Assembly: GCF_000002985.6 (NCBI RefSeq) | Contig: NC_003284.9 | Coordinates: forward strand, 15,376,001-15,440,000 | DNA: 64,000 bases | Reading direction: 5' to 3' | From: Caenorhabditis elegans | Lineage: Eukaryota > Nematoda > Chromadorea > Rhabditida > Rhabditidae | Shown here: positions 13,408-26,204 of the stretch, piece after piece | Numbering within the stretch: the first letter of the stretch is position 1 | How the letters are laid out: each line of letters opens with the position of its first letter | Position numbers and translations under genes: made by a program | The notes under the pieces: generated by a model | Seen by the model: only the letters and a program-made list of their open reading frames with translations | The model's database searches: none | Told to the model about the DNA's origin: nothing

Positions 13408-13574
13408 CGTGGTCAGAGTCTCTCATTCGGCTTGATCTACGTAGATCTACAAAAAATGCGGGAGCTCAACTAATTTTGTATGCTTAAAAACGTGCTGACG
13501 TCACATATTTTTGCGCAAAAAATTCCCGCATTTTTTGTAGATCAAACTGTGATGGGACAGCCTGGCACCACGTG
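13408..13574. repeat. palindromic MITE-like repeat, copy 2
   Basis: Second member of the family at 7734-7923. It contains TTGATCTACGTAGATCTAC, TTCCCGCATTTTTTGTAG and the terminal GGCACCACGTG. It is shorter than copy 1 because the central spacer differs. Confidence 0.8.
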
Positions 13575-15004
13575 ACAACTGTCAGGTAAAATATGGAATT
13601 GTGTTTTTTTTTCAATTATAGAACTTGAAAGCTAACAGAAAAGAAACATTTGAAATAAAAAACAAATCCACCTACTTTCAGATAATGTCAAATAAATATG
13701 TTCTATTCCATAGAACACTGATACATATAAATAAAGAACATTGAGTTTTATAATCCTACCGTGGGTTGATTTGATACTATTTATCAAGCACCTATTCAAT
13801 GAAAATATTTTAAAAACTAATCCAACCTGGAACCGACTTTGGTGTCTGCTCATTTAGAACGTTGGAGATGAAAGCAAAATTGGATTATAATCTTTTCAAA
13901 AATTCATTTTGAAACCTTTGTATTTGAGAAAAAAAAACTGAAAACCTGGAATTTCCCGCTAGACAAACTTCATTACGACTGTGTAGACTAGAAGTCTAAG
14001 CTGACAAACAATTTGAGCATATTCGGGGAAACGGAAGGAAATGAATTACTGCAATTACCGCAAACTCGCTAGCATTCCAACTTTTGCATTTTCTGTGAAT
14101 TTGCTGACGGATGTACTCAAAACAAAGATTACTGTAGTTGCGTGAGAGGGCTTATCAGAACTAGCAAAAAATTTGTAAATACTCTTGTTCTGTCGGTCTA
14201 TAAATTGGAAATATATGTACTCAGTATCAAAAGTTCAGAGACTTGTTTATCACAAACTTTTTCGGGAATAACGTGGTTGCAAATAGAAGCTATGTAGTTT
14301 ATGAAACTAGAAGTCACATGGAAACGTACTTTTCTAAATCAGTATAAGGAAATGTGCATCCTTATTAATCGGATGTTAAATTCTACAGAAAATTCCTCAG
14401 ATTTAGATAATCATTAAAAATTGGTAGAGATTATTTTGAGCCAATGAATTAAAGATGATGAGAAAGCCTATGACTCAAAGCATTAGCGTATTTCAACAAA
14501 AAATCGTGATGAAAAAAAAATTAGAAATGAGTGACAATGAGAAAAGGGACAAATTCTTGGTAAACGTGAGGAAGGAAGTATGATATTGCAAAAATGATTT
14601 TGCAACCTAAAATGAATTGTTCAGATGTTCAAAAATCGAAACATATAATACAGAACTTTTGTAGTTATTGTTACAGAAAAATAAAATGTTCAATTCTTCA
14701 ATTGTTCGCACCTGAAAAAACGCGGTATTTATAGACTTTTAGTCCAAAAATTTTTTTTCTTGGTTTGATGACTCAAATTTAAAACTGAATGAAAGTCTTT
14801 AAATGTTAAATCTATCCAGTCAGATGCGTTAGGAAACAAACTAAACATTGAAAAAACACAAGAAAATTTTTAAGCATAAAAAATACCAATATATGGACGG
14901 GGCTTGATATTCCAATTTTTTCGACCTTGGCATTTGGTAGCAATAATCTATTATCCCTGAACTATAAGCTACAAACTTGGGTTTTATATTGGCAAGGGTT
15001 ATTT
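13575..15004. other. non-coding stretch, nothing recognised
   Basis: AT-rich. The minus-strand open frame at 13632-13853 has no partner exon or domain. Confidence 0.4.
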
Positions 15005-15386
15005 TCCGGCAAGTCGGCAAATCGCCAGAATTAAAATTTCCGGCAAATCGGCAAACCGGCAAAATTTCGATCTGCCAAATTTGCCGTGAAAATTGCAAAA
15101 ACCGAAAGTTTTCGGTAAATTGTGGTTTTGTACATTTTTTGAAAAGAAATTTCAAAATTTCTATTTTAATCGGGAAAATTGTACGCATCCTATGAATGCT
15201 CCCACATCTATTTTTAAAGTAAGCAAACTCTATGAAAATAACTAAAGAAAACGGGAGAAAAATATCAAAAAGGCACTGCTGAAATATTTCCGTTTTATAA
15301 AAATTCCTCTAAACATTTTCAGCAAATCTGATTTCCGGCAAATTGGCAAACCGGCAATTTGTCGATTTGCCGATTTTGTTGAAAAA
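15005..15386. repeat. inverted repeat with GGCAAA/TTTGCCG units
   Basis: Multiple short units such as CCGGCAAATCGGCAAACCGG and their complements (CGATTTGCCG) occur at 15005-15086 and again at 15333-15378, enclosing a spacer. This unit is a familiar dispersed repeat type in C. elegans. The open frames through it (14841-15195) are shadows. Confidence 0.7.
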
Positions 15387-16788
15387 AAAGTACGTTAGTG
15401 AACAACCACGTAATAGTCAATAACCAAAAATCTCCTAATTTTACTTGACCAGTAAACTAACATATTACAGTACTTCCTATAATTAGTCATCAAAATCACA
15501 TACCTCAACTCTTTGTTCTGTACATTCAGTGTTCTTGTCTGAACATTTATAATCATGAAGTGTTCCTACATAATCCAATATCACAATTTGTTCTGGTGCA
15601 TACAAGTCTGAAGCTCACCTGGTTTGTGATCAGTAGACTAGGGATGGAATAAAAAAGGGGAATGTATGCAAACGTCAGTTTCAGTTTCAGTTATTGTTTC
15701 AGGTTCATTTACAAGCGTTATGACATCAGAGAAGACTAGTCTGGTTTATGAAAGTTGGACATTTTTTACATTTTTTAAAGTTGGAAAAGGGGGGGGGGGA
15801 GTTTTCTTGACAGGAATGAAGGCAAAATGATCTTAGATCACGCTTTTAGGGAACTTAAAGAAAAAAAAGTTCGAAAAATAGACGAATAGTCACTCTAAAA
15901 AAAAACCATCAAACACAAATCAACAAAAAAGTATAAACAAGCAAAGTAGTAATTAATTGTCGGCAACTGACAAAGTGAGAAACAAAAAAAGCCAACTAAG
16001 AAGTTAGAAAAAAGGAAGTGGTCGACGATCAGTGTTCTATATACATGATCAATGATATTTACTGAATGTGAAAAAAAAAAGAAAAGCGAGAAAAACCTCT
16101 TCCCAGGGTTTGAATAAAAGCTAAAATGAAACGGGTTCAAAGTTTTTGGAAAGATCAACAATAAATAAAAAATTACGAATATATTCAGAAAATCTTGTGA
16201 TAAATTTTCTAGGAAAAAACGCTTCTTCCATTTTCTTGGAACAAAAAAATACTCAAAAAAATACCCAAAAAAAGGAACTTGGCAGAATGCTGTCTATGGT
16301 TGTTTTTCGCAATTCTATCCTAGGGATCTTTGAAGTAGTAGAATTTATTTATTTTTTGGAATATCAAAGAAGAGAGGGGAACTAAAAAATATTATGAAAA
16401 CGCGTTTTATTAAAATATGTTTTAAAAAAAATTCTACATAAAAAATAATTTGTAACATTGTCAAATGTGTAGTGAAGGTCACAACGAAAGACTGTTTTAG
16501 GCGGGGGTGGGCAGTGTGGGGGAAATGAGGATGCGTTGATTCTTATCCATTATTGAAGGTATCTCAAAATCTAGGAGTGATATGAAAGAGAGACTATTCT
16601 ATGGAGATTGGAGATGTTCGGACATAAAACCGGGCTCGCCATAACTTAGTTGCTACAACCATTTTGTTTCTTATTTTGCGTTCTCTTTCTTGTGGTTAAA
16701 AAAAATTAATCTATTTTCGTACTCATAACTTAAGGAACTTTAATCATTTTACAGATAAGTACACACGCGCGCCGCTGTATCTGTGCAA
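15387..16788. other. non-coding stretch with an 11-G tract
   Basis: AT-rich DNA; G11 at 15789-15799. The short open frames around 15895-16385 are low-complexity and unsupported. Confidence 0.4.
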
Positions 16789-16992
16789 TGAAGTGCGAAT
16801 GGTAGTTATTTGGAGCGGCCGACACGCTCGAGGTTCCGCAGCTTGGTGTGTGCGCAGCGTAGTGCAAAGAGGTAGTTATTTGGAAGCGGCCGACAAGTTC
16901 GGGGTTCCGCGATGCACTATACATTTGGATATATGCGGCGACCGCAGAGGCCGGCGCGGGCGTCTTTACGGTGACCTCATGGGAGCCCTAGT
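16789..16992. repeat. GC-rich repeat related to 12357-12636
   Basis: Carries two GTAGTTATTTGG units with CGGCCGACA and GGTTCCGC, and ends in CATGGGAGCCCTAG. It is the same family as the repeat near 12.4 kb. The open frames crossing it on both strands are repeat-derived. Confidence 0.72.
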
Positions 16993-17050
16993 GGAAACCG
17001 TTATATTTTTACTGACTAAAAGTTTTGTAGTGTTAACATGTATTAAGGAA

Positions 17051-17275
17051 AACAATTATAATGACGCTGTATTGTATAAGAATAGTAGATTTTCCCGAAA
17101 CATATTCCTAGATGTAAAGTTGCATTGTTAATGGATACATATCTTAGGGTTTCATCATTAAAAAATAATTTTGATTATGAAATAAGTTTTTTTATAATGA
17201 CGAACAATTATAATGACGCTGTATTGTATAAGAATGGTAGATTTTCCCGAAACATTTGATTATGAAATAAGTTTT
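17051..17275 (+). repeat. interspersed direct duplication
   Basis: A 53-base segment (17051-17103) containing AATGACGCTGTATTGTATAA recurs at 17203-17255 with one visible difference. The motif TTGATTATGAAATAAG recurs at about 17171 and 17257. This indicates a small rearranged local duplication. Confidence 0.75.
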
Positions 17276-19600
17276 CCTAAAAAAACAAATTTAAATCTGC
17301 ATCATTGACCGTTCAGTTGAGACACATTTCCCCGGAGAAAATAAAAGTTTTGGAAAGGTGGACTTGATGTGTCTTACCAAAAGTTATGCTCAGTTGTTAT
17401 TTTGCTCGACAAAAAAAAACGCATAGCAATTATTTTTCTATGCTCCCTTGGTTCCCAAGGTGTCTGAACAGTCTGTGTGTGTACTTTTAATTAGATTGAA
17501 TCCCCAGAAAAGAATTGACCTGGAAAAAGATAAGTAGCATATTTTAGAAATCTTCAAGTTGATCTTTTGATATTTTTTTTTTGCAATTTCGAAACTTGAT
17601 TGATAGAAAATGTGAATAAAAACAACTCTAAGGAAGAGAAAAGGCTAATCTCACCTCTATGTGAATATTTCGCAGGAATGAAAAACAAAGCTTAAAATAT
17701 CTGCGAAAACAGAACTAGGCACGCCGGCTCTTGGGATGGAACCAGTATTCCGAGCACGAGGAAGAAGAACAACAACAAGAATGACCAGAAAAAGTGACGA
17801 ACAGAGAAGAAGAAGAAAGAGGACGGAAGAGAATACGGAAACCAGAGGAACTATAGAATTCATATATTTTATAGACGTTTTTTTTTTCGTTCACTGGAAA
17901 GTAGTAATGATTCATACCTAGAAATGTTGTTTTATGGTTAGCTATGATTTTCCGCGTGGTTTTCGAATAAATGGAAAAAAGGGAGCAACACAAAAAACTC
18001 CCTAAATGTATTAAAATTGAAACAAATGTTTAAGTTTTTCATTATTTTAATATAAAATTAAATATCAAAACTTGCTTCCAAAAATTGTGTTAGTAGCATA
18101 CTATGTATATATGCACCGGAAAATCTCACGGCAACAACTCAAAATTTTAAAAAGAAAATATCACAGAAACATTCAATGATATAATAAGAACATCTTTCTA
18201 ATTTTTCAAAAAAAAAAAAAAAACACACCGAAACGCGTTATAAAAAGTGAAATGATCATTGAACGCCTATAACAGTACTTTCGCAGAGACTGCAAAGCAG
18301 GTCGTTCGATTTTCAAAAAAAAAGGTGTTCGCGATGTTCTGTTGTGTAAACGCCATGTCAAAACAAGAATTGATTGTCGGAATCAGAAATCGAATTGTCA
18401 CACTTTCGCACGAGGCGGCGTCGACTGACTAGGTTTTGATGAAGTGTATCAGTGTAAATGAGTGGGAAGTTTTTTTTTAAATAAAATAATTTTTATTTTC
18501 AAGATCGCCACAAAGCTGAAATTAATTAATATAAAAAGTGCAGAATGAGCAAGCTGAAATACCATCTAATTTTACGGCTTATTTCTCGGAAACCCTAGAC
18601 CCGAGACGTCAGCTGTCTGTAAAGGAATAGGCCAAGTAGATAATTCCTAAGCTTCATTCATATTTTCTCATTTTTGAGACCCTGGCTAAAATAGGAGACA
18701 CTGTATAAAAGTCAATTTCAGTTCATCGATTAATAATGTAACCATATACGAATCATGGAGTAACCAACTTCTAGCTTATACAAAATAATCTCAAGTTGCT
18801 CTACTGTACTTATGTATGTCATAAGACTTAGTTAGTTCAGACTTGTTTATGGAATATAATTAGCTGCTGTGAATTGCTTACTGCGGACCTTAATTTATGT
18901 CGGCTGCGCATAAAAAATGTTATTTAAAAAACACAAAGTAAAAACATCAGTTAACTTTTGGTATGATATTCGAAACTTTCAATTCAATTGAAAAAAAAAC
19001 CCAACTAAAATCTTACATCCGTATTGTTCAAACTACATATACACAGGGCTATTGCCAATATCAAAATGACTGATCTGCCGTTTTTAAACTTTCAGAAACC
19101 AGATTCCAGCCATGACATCAACATTGGTTATTGAAAGTCTGTGCAAGTTAGAATTATTTATTTCTAAATTAGCAGTCTATCATTTTCAGAAATTTCTTAG
19201 AAAACAAAAATTGATCATATAATTTGTTAATTTGGCCGAAGAGTTCAAACTTTGAAGGTTTTTCTATAAGGACAATAAATTGTTCTTGTTCTTTCATGAG
19301 CACTTTTGTTCGTTTTCAAGTTTGACGGTTTGACGTCATCAAAAGGAAGTCCGTTCTATTGTTAATTGTTCCGAATGTTTTTTTAACTTTGAAAAATGTT
19401 TCGCAACATCGCAAATTTCTGGACTTGATCTACCAAAGTCTCCCTTCCGGAAACTTTGGCGAGACGGATGAAAAGCTCAAGAAAAAGCGATAATCTTTGA
19501 AACTTGTTTCAAATTTTCTCCATCATTCTCTCTCTTGGTTCCACTTTTGAAACGCTTATGCTCTCTTTAGGAATGCATGATCAACGATCAAATGCACTAC
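17276..19600. other. non-coding stretch
   Basis: AT-rich sequence with a GA-rich plus-strand patch at 17755-17850. I found no credible gene. The open frames at 17657-17993 lie in the purine/pyrimidine patch and look spurious. Confidence 0.4.
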
Positions 19601-19950
19601 TTTTTCTTCTTCTTCTTCTTCTTAGGCCTACCAAGATGTTAGATGTTGAAAAAGCAAAGGAGCAGTTGCAAAAAGTTTTTTGCGCCCGATTTGCTCCTGA
19701 GAGGATATGGCTTTTGGTGGGCAGGTGCATCGACTTCTTCTTCTTCTTCTCCTCCAGAAAATGTGCTTCTTCTTCTTCATCTGCTTTTTCTTCCGAATCA
19801 GATGGTTTGTTAGTTGGTAGTCGCAGTCGTCGTCGTCGTCGCCTTCACTGATGATCAAAGTCCATCGAGCAGTGTGGTCGAAAGCCGGGGGCAAAAACGG
19901 GGAAGAATGAGGAGCGAAAAAGGAAGAAGACGGAGAAAAGGGGAGGAAGG
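19601..19950. repeat. TTC/GAA-rich low-complexity patch
   Basis: Repeated TTCTTC tracts at 19607-19622 and 19736-19795, then CGTCGTCGTCG near 19830 and purine-rich DNA to 19950. The long open frames on both strands (19504-19894) follow the triplet repeats and give Ser/Phe/Arg-rich sequence; I do not call them genes. Confidence 0.5.
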
Positions 19951-20117
19951 GATGTAACTCAATTTATTCTCTGAACTGAAGGAAGAGACTCTCTACTAGT
20001 TGTGACAACTACAAAAAAATTCGCAACGGATGAATGAACTTCAAGCACCATGTGAGACAGCAGTTGGAGGAGATCGAGAAATGCAAAGATGACTAAAATA
20101 GACAAGAATATTAAGGG

Positions 20118-21516
20118 ATCTTTAAAACAAAAATTGAGCACCAAGATGTTGCAGAATTTTTCCAGATATGCGAAAATGCTTGAACTATTGTACAAAGAAT
20201 TGTTGAACTATTGAATTCATAATAATTAAAACTATGAAAAATCAAATCATACACATCATATTTTGTCTTGTTCTGTAATATCAAGGAACTTTTATATTAA
20301 AAAAAAACACTGAAAAGAGTATTACATACAAATATACCTAATATGTTTTGCACGTAGATTTAATCCTAAAAGAATATATCACAACGAAAGTTCGAAAATT
20401 TTTTAGGATCTAGGTGGGGTTCCGAAATCTGAGACTTTGGGTTTTAAATCTAAAAATGACTCAAAACTACCGAATTTCGTAATGAGACGTTTTGAAAATT
20501 TCTCAAAAAAAAAAGTTATAGCGGTTCAAACTTCTGGAAAAAATATGCCCATTTTCAGCGAAAATCAAAAGTTTTTCCAACTTCTCGGTGTCACGCATCT
20601 GGGTCATTTTGGGCCTTAAAAAAGTCTCAGTTTTCGGTACTTCACTTTCAAGATTTTCATGTAACGAACATGACATAATTATAGAAAATATCGTATTTTA
20701 GGCCCGTGAAACATTTTGACAGGCTGTTCAAGTGCTTTGAGATTATAAAAACTAATCATGACTTCTCAGAAATACTATCAAATTTGGAAAAAAATCTCGC
20801 GCGTTAACAAAAGCATGACCACAAATGTTTGGTTAAAAATTGGGAAAACTGTGTGGTAAACTATATAAAAGACTATATAAAATTGGCTTCTAAATTTTAT
20901 ACACAATGTTTCAATGTACTACTATAATTTGAAATATTCCCTAACTCAGAATATGATTACAAAATTTATAGCGTTTCGTTGTTTAAAGGTAAAATAGCGC
21001 CAGTGGGGTTTTGTCTAAATACACTTATAATGATTCAAAATGACCGAATATCGTAATAAAAAATTCCAAAAAAAATTATAGATTTTTCATAATTTCAGGT
21101 CAAAGTTTTGCCAAGTTTTCAAATTTTAAAAAGTATGAGCTTTTTTTTTAAATGAAGCTTTACTTTTTTTTAAGGTCGAAAAATTTTTTAAGGCCCAAAA
21201 TTATGAGTGGCAAAAACTAAGTAATTGTCGCGTTTTGACAGTAATTAGAAACATTTCCAACATTTTTGAAAAGGTTTTTTATGATATTCGGTTATTTTGG
21301 CACTAGTAGTTTTTATCACTTTCCCCACTGGCGCTACTCCACCTTTAAGTTCTTGTTTTATTTTCAAAGCAACAAAAAACGGTCAAAGCAATCTTATCAA
21401 AAATTAAATACGATTTGAGTTTTTACCTATAACAAACAAAACAAAACTTAATCTAATAATTTGCGTAATAACTTGATCAGAATTCTCGAAATGCCGTAAA
21501 GAAAACGCTTGATATT
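20118..21516. repeat. 1,399-bp unit R, copy 1
   Basis: Starts ATCTTTAAAACAAAAATTG and ends CGCTTGATATT. It recurs at 24806-26204 and 27825-29223 with no differences in the stretches I compared. Left of copy 1 and right of copy 3 the sequence is unique, so R is the duplicated host segment flanking the retrotransposon copies. Inside it (20984-21347) sits a MITE-like inverted repeat with TAGCGCCAGTGGGG and CCACTGGCGCTACTCCACC ends. A 60-codon open frame in R is repeated with it and is not a supported gene. Confidence 0.95.
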
Positions 21517-24500
21517 CCTCTTTCTGTACTAAGCCTTTTCGTGGCGAAAGGGATCAACAGATAACCACTTCAACAAACTCGATGATTTCGTCACATCGAG
21601 AGTGGCTTGGTTTGGAACCAAGTGCAAATTATCTGGCCAAGAAGTACACCGTCTCACGCAGGCCAGAGGTAGTGTCGAATACTCTCTGTCCGGGCGGCTC
21701 TAGATTGGCTTAGCAGGTCATTATAGAGTATCTAGAGACACAACTTTTGCTCTAAACAGCAACCCATCCTGCCTCAGTCCTCCGCATCCGGCCTCTGCAA
21801 AGGGAAAGACAGTTCCTGGAGCACGTCGGAAGAGGCGATCTAATCTCGGAGTCCAAACCATATGTCAATCGGACTTGGAAATTAAGAAGCCGCGGGACAA
21901 AACAAGAAGAACTGACTATCGCGTGTGCACCTTCAACTGCAGGTCCTTGTCTTCGGATGATCGACTTGCTGAGTTGCTAGAAGAGACGAGGCGAATCCAA
22001 TTCGACGTCATCGGATTGTGTGAAACCAAACGAGCAGCCGAGGCACACTTGATACATCACGACGGTACCGGCGTCTTCTTAGGCAAACGGAATGAAAGTT
22101 CTGTATCCGGAGGGGTCGGCTTCATAGTTCGAAGCACCCTCCTTCCCAAAATCGTAGAAGTACGATTTCTTAGTCACCGCATCGGCTTACTCACCTTCAA
22201 AGTGAGCCGAAAATTCAACTGCACGGTGATTCAAGTCTATGCTCCAACTGCGGACTCAGACCTTGAGGAAATCTGCGACTTCTACGACAGTGTTGAAGAC
22301 GTCTTCAGAGAGTGCCGAAGCAAGTATAAACTTGTTATCGGCGACTTCAACGCTCGAATGGGATGCAGACAAAACAACGAAAGGTACATTGGCCCCCATG
22401 CCATGGAACCAAGAAATGATACTGGAGAGCTTCTCGCAACATTTTGTGAAACCAACCGTCTGTGGCACACGAACTCTATGTTCAAAAAGCCTATGCACAA
22501 ACGGTGGACTTTCGTCAGTCCCGACGGGAATCACAGACACGAAATTGACCACATTCTGGCCAATGGAAAGTTTGTCACAGATACCACTGTACTCCCCTCT
22601 TTCACAAATGGTAGCGACCATAGGTTACTCCGCTGTAACCTCCACTTCAACAATTGTCTAGCAAAGTTGGAGCAGGTCAGACGGAGAAAACCTCCGAAAA
22701 GAGTGTTGGACCCGGCGATTGCTTATGCAATCTCAGCGACAGTCACGGTTCAGAGTGATCCTGATTTAGATACCGACTATGATAATCTGATTCAGTCACT
22801 AAAAGAACTTCAAGACCAAGCTATCGTTCGACCGGCCAACCACTCATCCAACAGACTTTCGGAGGAAACCCGAAAACTGCTGAACAAAAGACGTTTTATG
22901 GATAGAAATGATCCCCAATTCAAATCTATTTCAGATAAATGTCGTGAAGCAGTTCAGAAAGACCATGAAGCTTTTGCCAGTACTCGCCTTCTATCTGCTG
23001 CGAACCAGAAAAAGAGTTTGAAAAGAGTTGCTAGGGACATCAACGAATATAAGTCAGTTATCCCATGCCTCAAATCAACCTCTACTGGTGAAAGAATCAC
23101 TTCCAGGGTGAAAATGGAGCAGGAGATTGAGAAGTTCTACACGGAGCTCTTCAAAAGCGCTGTGAGCAACTCTCAAACATCTTCAATACCCGCCACGGCA
23201 ACTCCACCGCCGTTTCTCCCGGAAGAAATTCGTCATGTTCTCCGTTCCTTCCCGAATGGTAAAGCTGCAGGCCAAGACAAAATCAGTGCAGATTTCTTGA
23301 AATCTTGCCACGATAACGTCATTGACCTGATAACGGATCGATTCAACAGGTACCTCCACAGCAGAAATGTACCGAAACCCTGGAAAACCTCCAAAACCAC
23401 TCTCATCTTCAAGAAAGGTGACCGTGAGAATTTGGAAAACTATAGGCCCATCTGCCTACTACCCGTACTCTACAAAGTATTCACCAAGTGTTTGCTGAAT
23501 AGAATGCGAAGATCCCTTGATGAGGCTCAACCTGTCGAGCAGGCCGGATTCCGACGGTCTTTCTCTACGATCGATCACATCCACTCGCTCCAAAGACTTC
23601 TTGAAGTCGGCAGGGAATACCAGATCCCACTGACACTTGTCTTCATAGATTTCAAGAAGGCATTTGACAGTGTTGAACACCAGGCAATCTGGAAAAGTCT
23701 CGACGAGCAAGGTGCAGATGGAGCCTATATTGATCTACTGAAAGAGTGTTATAAAAATTGTACCACAAATTTTACCCCATTCCACAGGCCAGTCGCAGTA
23801 CCTGTGACCAAAGGAGTTCGACAAGGAGATCCCATCTCTCCGAATCTCTTCTCCGCTTGCCTCGAACACGTTTTCCGAAAGCTTTCCTGGATTGAATTGA
23901 AAGGAGAAGCTGAGGATTACGATACGATCCCTGGAATGAGAGTGAATGGCAGAAATCTAACGAACCTCAGATTTGCTGACGATATTGTGCTCATCGCCAA
24001 TCATCCGAATACTGCCAGCAAAATGCTCCAAGAACTCGTACAAAAATGCTCTGAAGTAGGTCTCGAGATCAATACTGGGAAGACGAAAGTCTTGCGAAAC
24101 CGATTCGCTGACCCCAGTAAAGTCTACTTCGGTAGCCCTTCCCCCACCACCCAGCTCGACGACGTCGACGAGTACATCTACCTCGGTCGTCAAATCAACG
24201 CCCAAAACAACTTGATGCCGGAAATCCACCGAAGACGTCGAGCAGCCTGGGCTGCATTCAATGGAATCAAGAACACCACCGACTCCATCACCGACAAGAA
24301 GATTCGTGCGAATCTGTTCGACTCAATTGTCCTTCCAGCGCTCACCTACGGTTCAGAAGCCTGGACATTCACCAAAGCTCTATCCGAACGAGTACGAATC
24401 ACACATGCCTCCCTAGAAAGACGGCTTGTGGGAATCACACTCACTCAACTACGAGAACGAGATCTCCATCGAGAAGACATTCGTACGATGTCTCTAGTCA

Positions 24501-24805
24501 GGGATCCGCTCAATTTCGTGAAAAAGAGAAAGCTAGGATGGGCTGGACACGTTGCGAGAAGGAAAGACGGAAGATGGACCACGTTGATGACAGAATGGCG
24601 CCCATATGGATGGAAAAGGCCTGTTGGAAGGCCGCCGATGCGATGGACTGATTCGCTGCGAAAGGAGATCACCACTCGTGACGCAGACGGAGAAGTCATC
24701 ACCCCCTGGTCCACTATAGCCAAGGACCGAAAACAATGGCTTGCTGTGATCCGCAGGAATACCACGAATTCCTGAAGAACGGATCGTCTAAGTATCTAAG
24801 TAAGT
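21517..24805 (+). mobile_element. full-length RTE-clade non-LTR retrotransposon (RTE-1 type)
   Basis: A 3,289-bp element inserted exactly between two copies of R. It has no LTR and no poly-A. It has a 5' leader of roughly 190-360 bases, one long ORF with apurinic-type endonuclease followed by reverse transcriptase, an extremely short 3' UTR, and a short tandem tail of TAAGTATC-like units. Size and plan match the known RTE-1 element of C. elegans (about 3.3 kb). The 3' end (GATCCGCAG, then TGAAGAACGGATCGTC at 24773-24788) is shared with the SINE at 50.7 kb. Confidence 0.93.
21875..24775 (+). CDS. RTE retrotransposon endonuclease / reverse transcriptase
   Basis: The ORF product of the non-LTR element nicks target DNA and reverse-transcribes the element RNA at the nick. 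From the TTG at 21875 it spans 966 codons. The endonuclease domain occupies about residues 17-255 with [24 protein letters not shown] and SDHRLL motifs. Reverse transcriptase covers about 455-760, with [10 protein letters not shown] (461), [10 protein letters not shown] (589), [10 protein letters not shown] (647) and the catalytic FADD (698). A conserved C-terminal segment, [10 protein letters not shown] (about 886), follows. No frameshift or stop interrupts it, so it may be active. The frame is open back to a TAG at 21701 but has no ATG before residue about 160, inside the endonuclease, so the true start is unclear. Confidence 0.93.
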   Translation: MEIKKPRDKTRRTDYRVCTFNCRSLSSDDRLAELLEETRRIQFDVIGLCETKRAAEAHLIHHDGTGVFLGKRNESSVSGGVGFIVRSTLLPKIVEVRFLSHRIGLLTFKVSRKFNCTVIQVYAPTADSDLEEICDFYDSVEDVFRECRSKYKLVIGDFNARMGCRQNNERYIGPHAMEPRNDTGELLATFCETNRLWHTNSMFKKPMHKRWTFVSPDGNHRHEIDHILANGKFVTDTTVLPSFTNGSDHRLLRCNLHFNNCLAKLEQVRRRKPPKRVLDPAIAYAISATVTVQSDPDLDTDYDNLIQSLKELQDQAIVRPANHSSNRLSEETRKLLNKRRFMDRNDPQFKSISDKCREAVQKDHEAFASTRLLSAANQKKSLKRVARDINEYKSVIPCLKSTSTGERITSRVKMEQEIEKFYTELFKSAVSNSQTSSIPATATPPPFLPEEIRHVLRSFPNGKAAGQDKISADFLKSCHDNVIDLITDRFNRYLHSRNVPKPWKTSKTTLIFKKGDRENLENYRPICLLPVLYKVFTKCLLNRMRRSLDEAQPVEQAGFRRSFSTIDHIHSLQRLLEVGREYQIPLTLVFIDFKKAFDSVEHQAIWKSLDEQGADGAYIDLLKECYKNCTTNFTPFHRPVAVPVTKGVRQGDPISPNLFSACLEHVFRKLSWIELKGEAEDYDTIPGMRVNGRNLTNLRFADDIVLIANHPNTASKMLQELVQKCSEVGLEINTGKTKVLRNRFADPSKVYFGSPSPTTQLDDVDEYIYLGRQINAQNNLMPEIHRRRRAAWAAFNGIKNTTDSITDKKIRANLFDSIVLPALTYGSEAWTFTKALSERVRITHASLERRLVGITLTQLRERDLHREDIRTMSLVRDPLNFVKKRKLGWAGHVARRKDGRWTTLMTEWRPYGWKRPVGRPPMRWTDSLRKEITTRDADGEVITPWSTIAKDRKQWLAVIRRNTTNS

Positions 24806-26204
24806 ATCTTTAAAACAAAAATTGAGCACCAAGATGTTGCAGAATTTTTCCAGATATGCGAAAATGCTTGAACTATTGTACAAAGAATTGTTGAACTATT
24901 GAATTCATAATAATTAAAACTATGAAAAATCAAATCATACACATCATATTTTGTCTTGTTCTGTAATATCAAGGAACTTTTATATTAAAAAAAAACACTG
25001 AAAAGAGTATTACATACAAATATACCTAATATGTTTTGCACGTAGATTTAATCCTAAAAGAATATATCACAACGAAAGTTCGAAAATTTTTTAGGATCTA
25101 GGTGGGGTTCCGAAATCTGAGACTTTGGGTTTTAAATCTAAAAATGACTCAAAACTACCGAATTTCGTAATGAGACGTTTTGAAAATTTCTCAAAAAAAA
25201 AAGTTATAGCGGTTCAAACTTCTGGAAAAAATATGCCCATTTTCAGCGAAAATCAAAAGTTTTTCCAACTTCTCGGTGTCACGCATCTGGGTCATTTTGG
25301 GCCTTAAAAAAGTCTCAGTTTTCGGTACTTCACTTTCAAGATTTTCATGTAACGAACATGACATAATTATAGAAAATATCGTATTTTAGGCCCGTGAAAC
25401 ATTTTGACAGGCTGTTCAAGTGCTTTGAGATTATAAAAACTAATCATGACTTCTCAGAAATACTATCAAATTTGGAAAAAAATCTCGCGCGTTAACAAAA
25501 GCATGACCACAAATGTTTGGTTAAAAATTGGGAAAACTGTGTGGTAAACTATATAAAAGACTATATAAAATTGGCTTCTAAATTTTATACACAATGTTTC
25601 AATGTACTACTATAATTTGAAATATTCCCTAACTCAGAATATGATTACAAAATTTATAGCGTTTCGTTGTTTAAAGGTAAAATAGCGCCAGTGGGGTTTT
25701 GTCTAAATACACTTATAATGATTCAAAATGACCGAATATCGTAATAAAAAATTCCAAAAAAAATTATAGATTTTTCATAATTTCAGGTCAAAGTTTTGCC
25801 AAGTTTTCAAATTTTAAAAAGTATGAGCTTTTTTTTTAAATGAAGCTTTACTTTTTTTTAAGGTCGAAAAATTTTTTAAGGCCCAAAATTATGAGTGGCA
25901 AAAACTAAGTAATTGTCGCGTTTTGACAGTAATTAGAAACATTTCCAACATTTTTGAAAAGGTTTTTTATGATATTCGGTTATTTTGGCACTAGTAGTTT
26001 TTATCACTTTCCCCACTGGCGCTACTCCACCTTTAAGTTCTTGTTTTATTTTCAAAGCAACAAAAAACGGTCAAAGCAATCTTATCAAAAATTAAATACG
26101 ATTTGAGTTTTTACCTATAACAAACAAAACAAAACTTAATCTAATAATTTGCGTAATAACTTGATCAGAATTCTCGAAATGCCGTAAAGAAAACGCTTGA
26201 TATT
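24806..26204. repeat. 1,399-bp unit R, copy 2
   Basis: Offset of 4,688 bases from copy 1, with the same boundaries. It lies between the full-length and the deleted retrotransposon copies and carries the same internal inverted repeat. Confidence 0.95.

Noticed and set aside
20437-20619. 60-codon open frame repeated three times (also 25125 and 28144)
   Set aside because: It lies in unit R and is copied with it; the frame has no domain, and part of it overlaps a repeat block also found at 41.77 kb without the frame.
22239-22661. Overlapping plus- and minus-strand frames within the RTE ORF
   Set aside because: Shadows of the endonuclease/RT reading frame.
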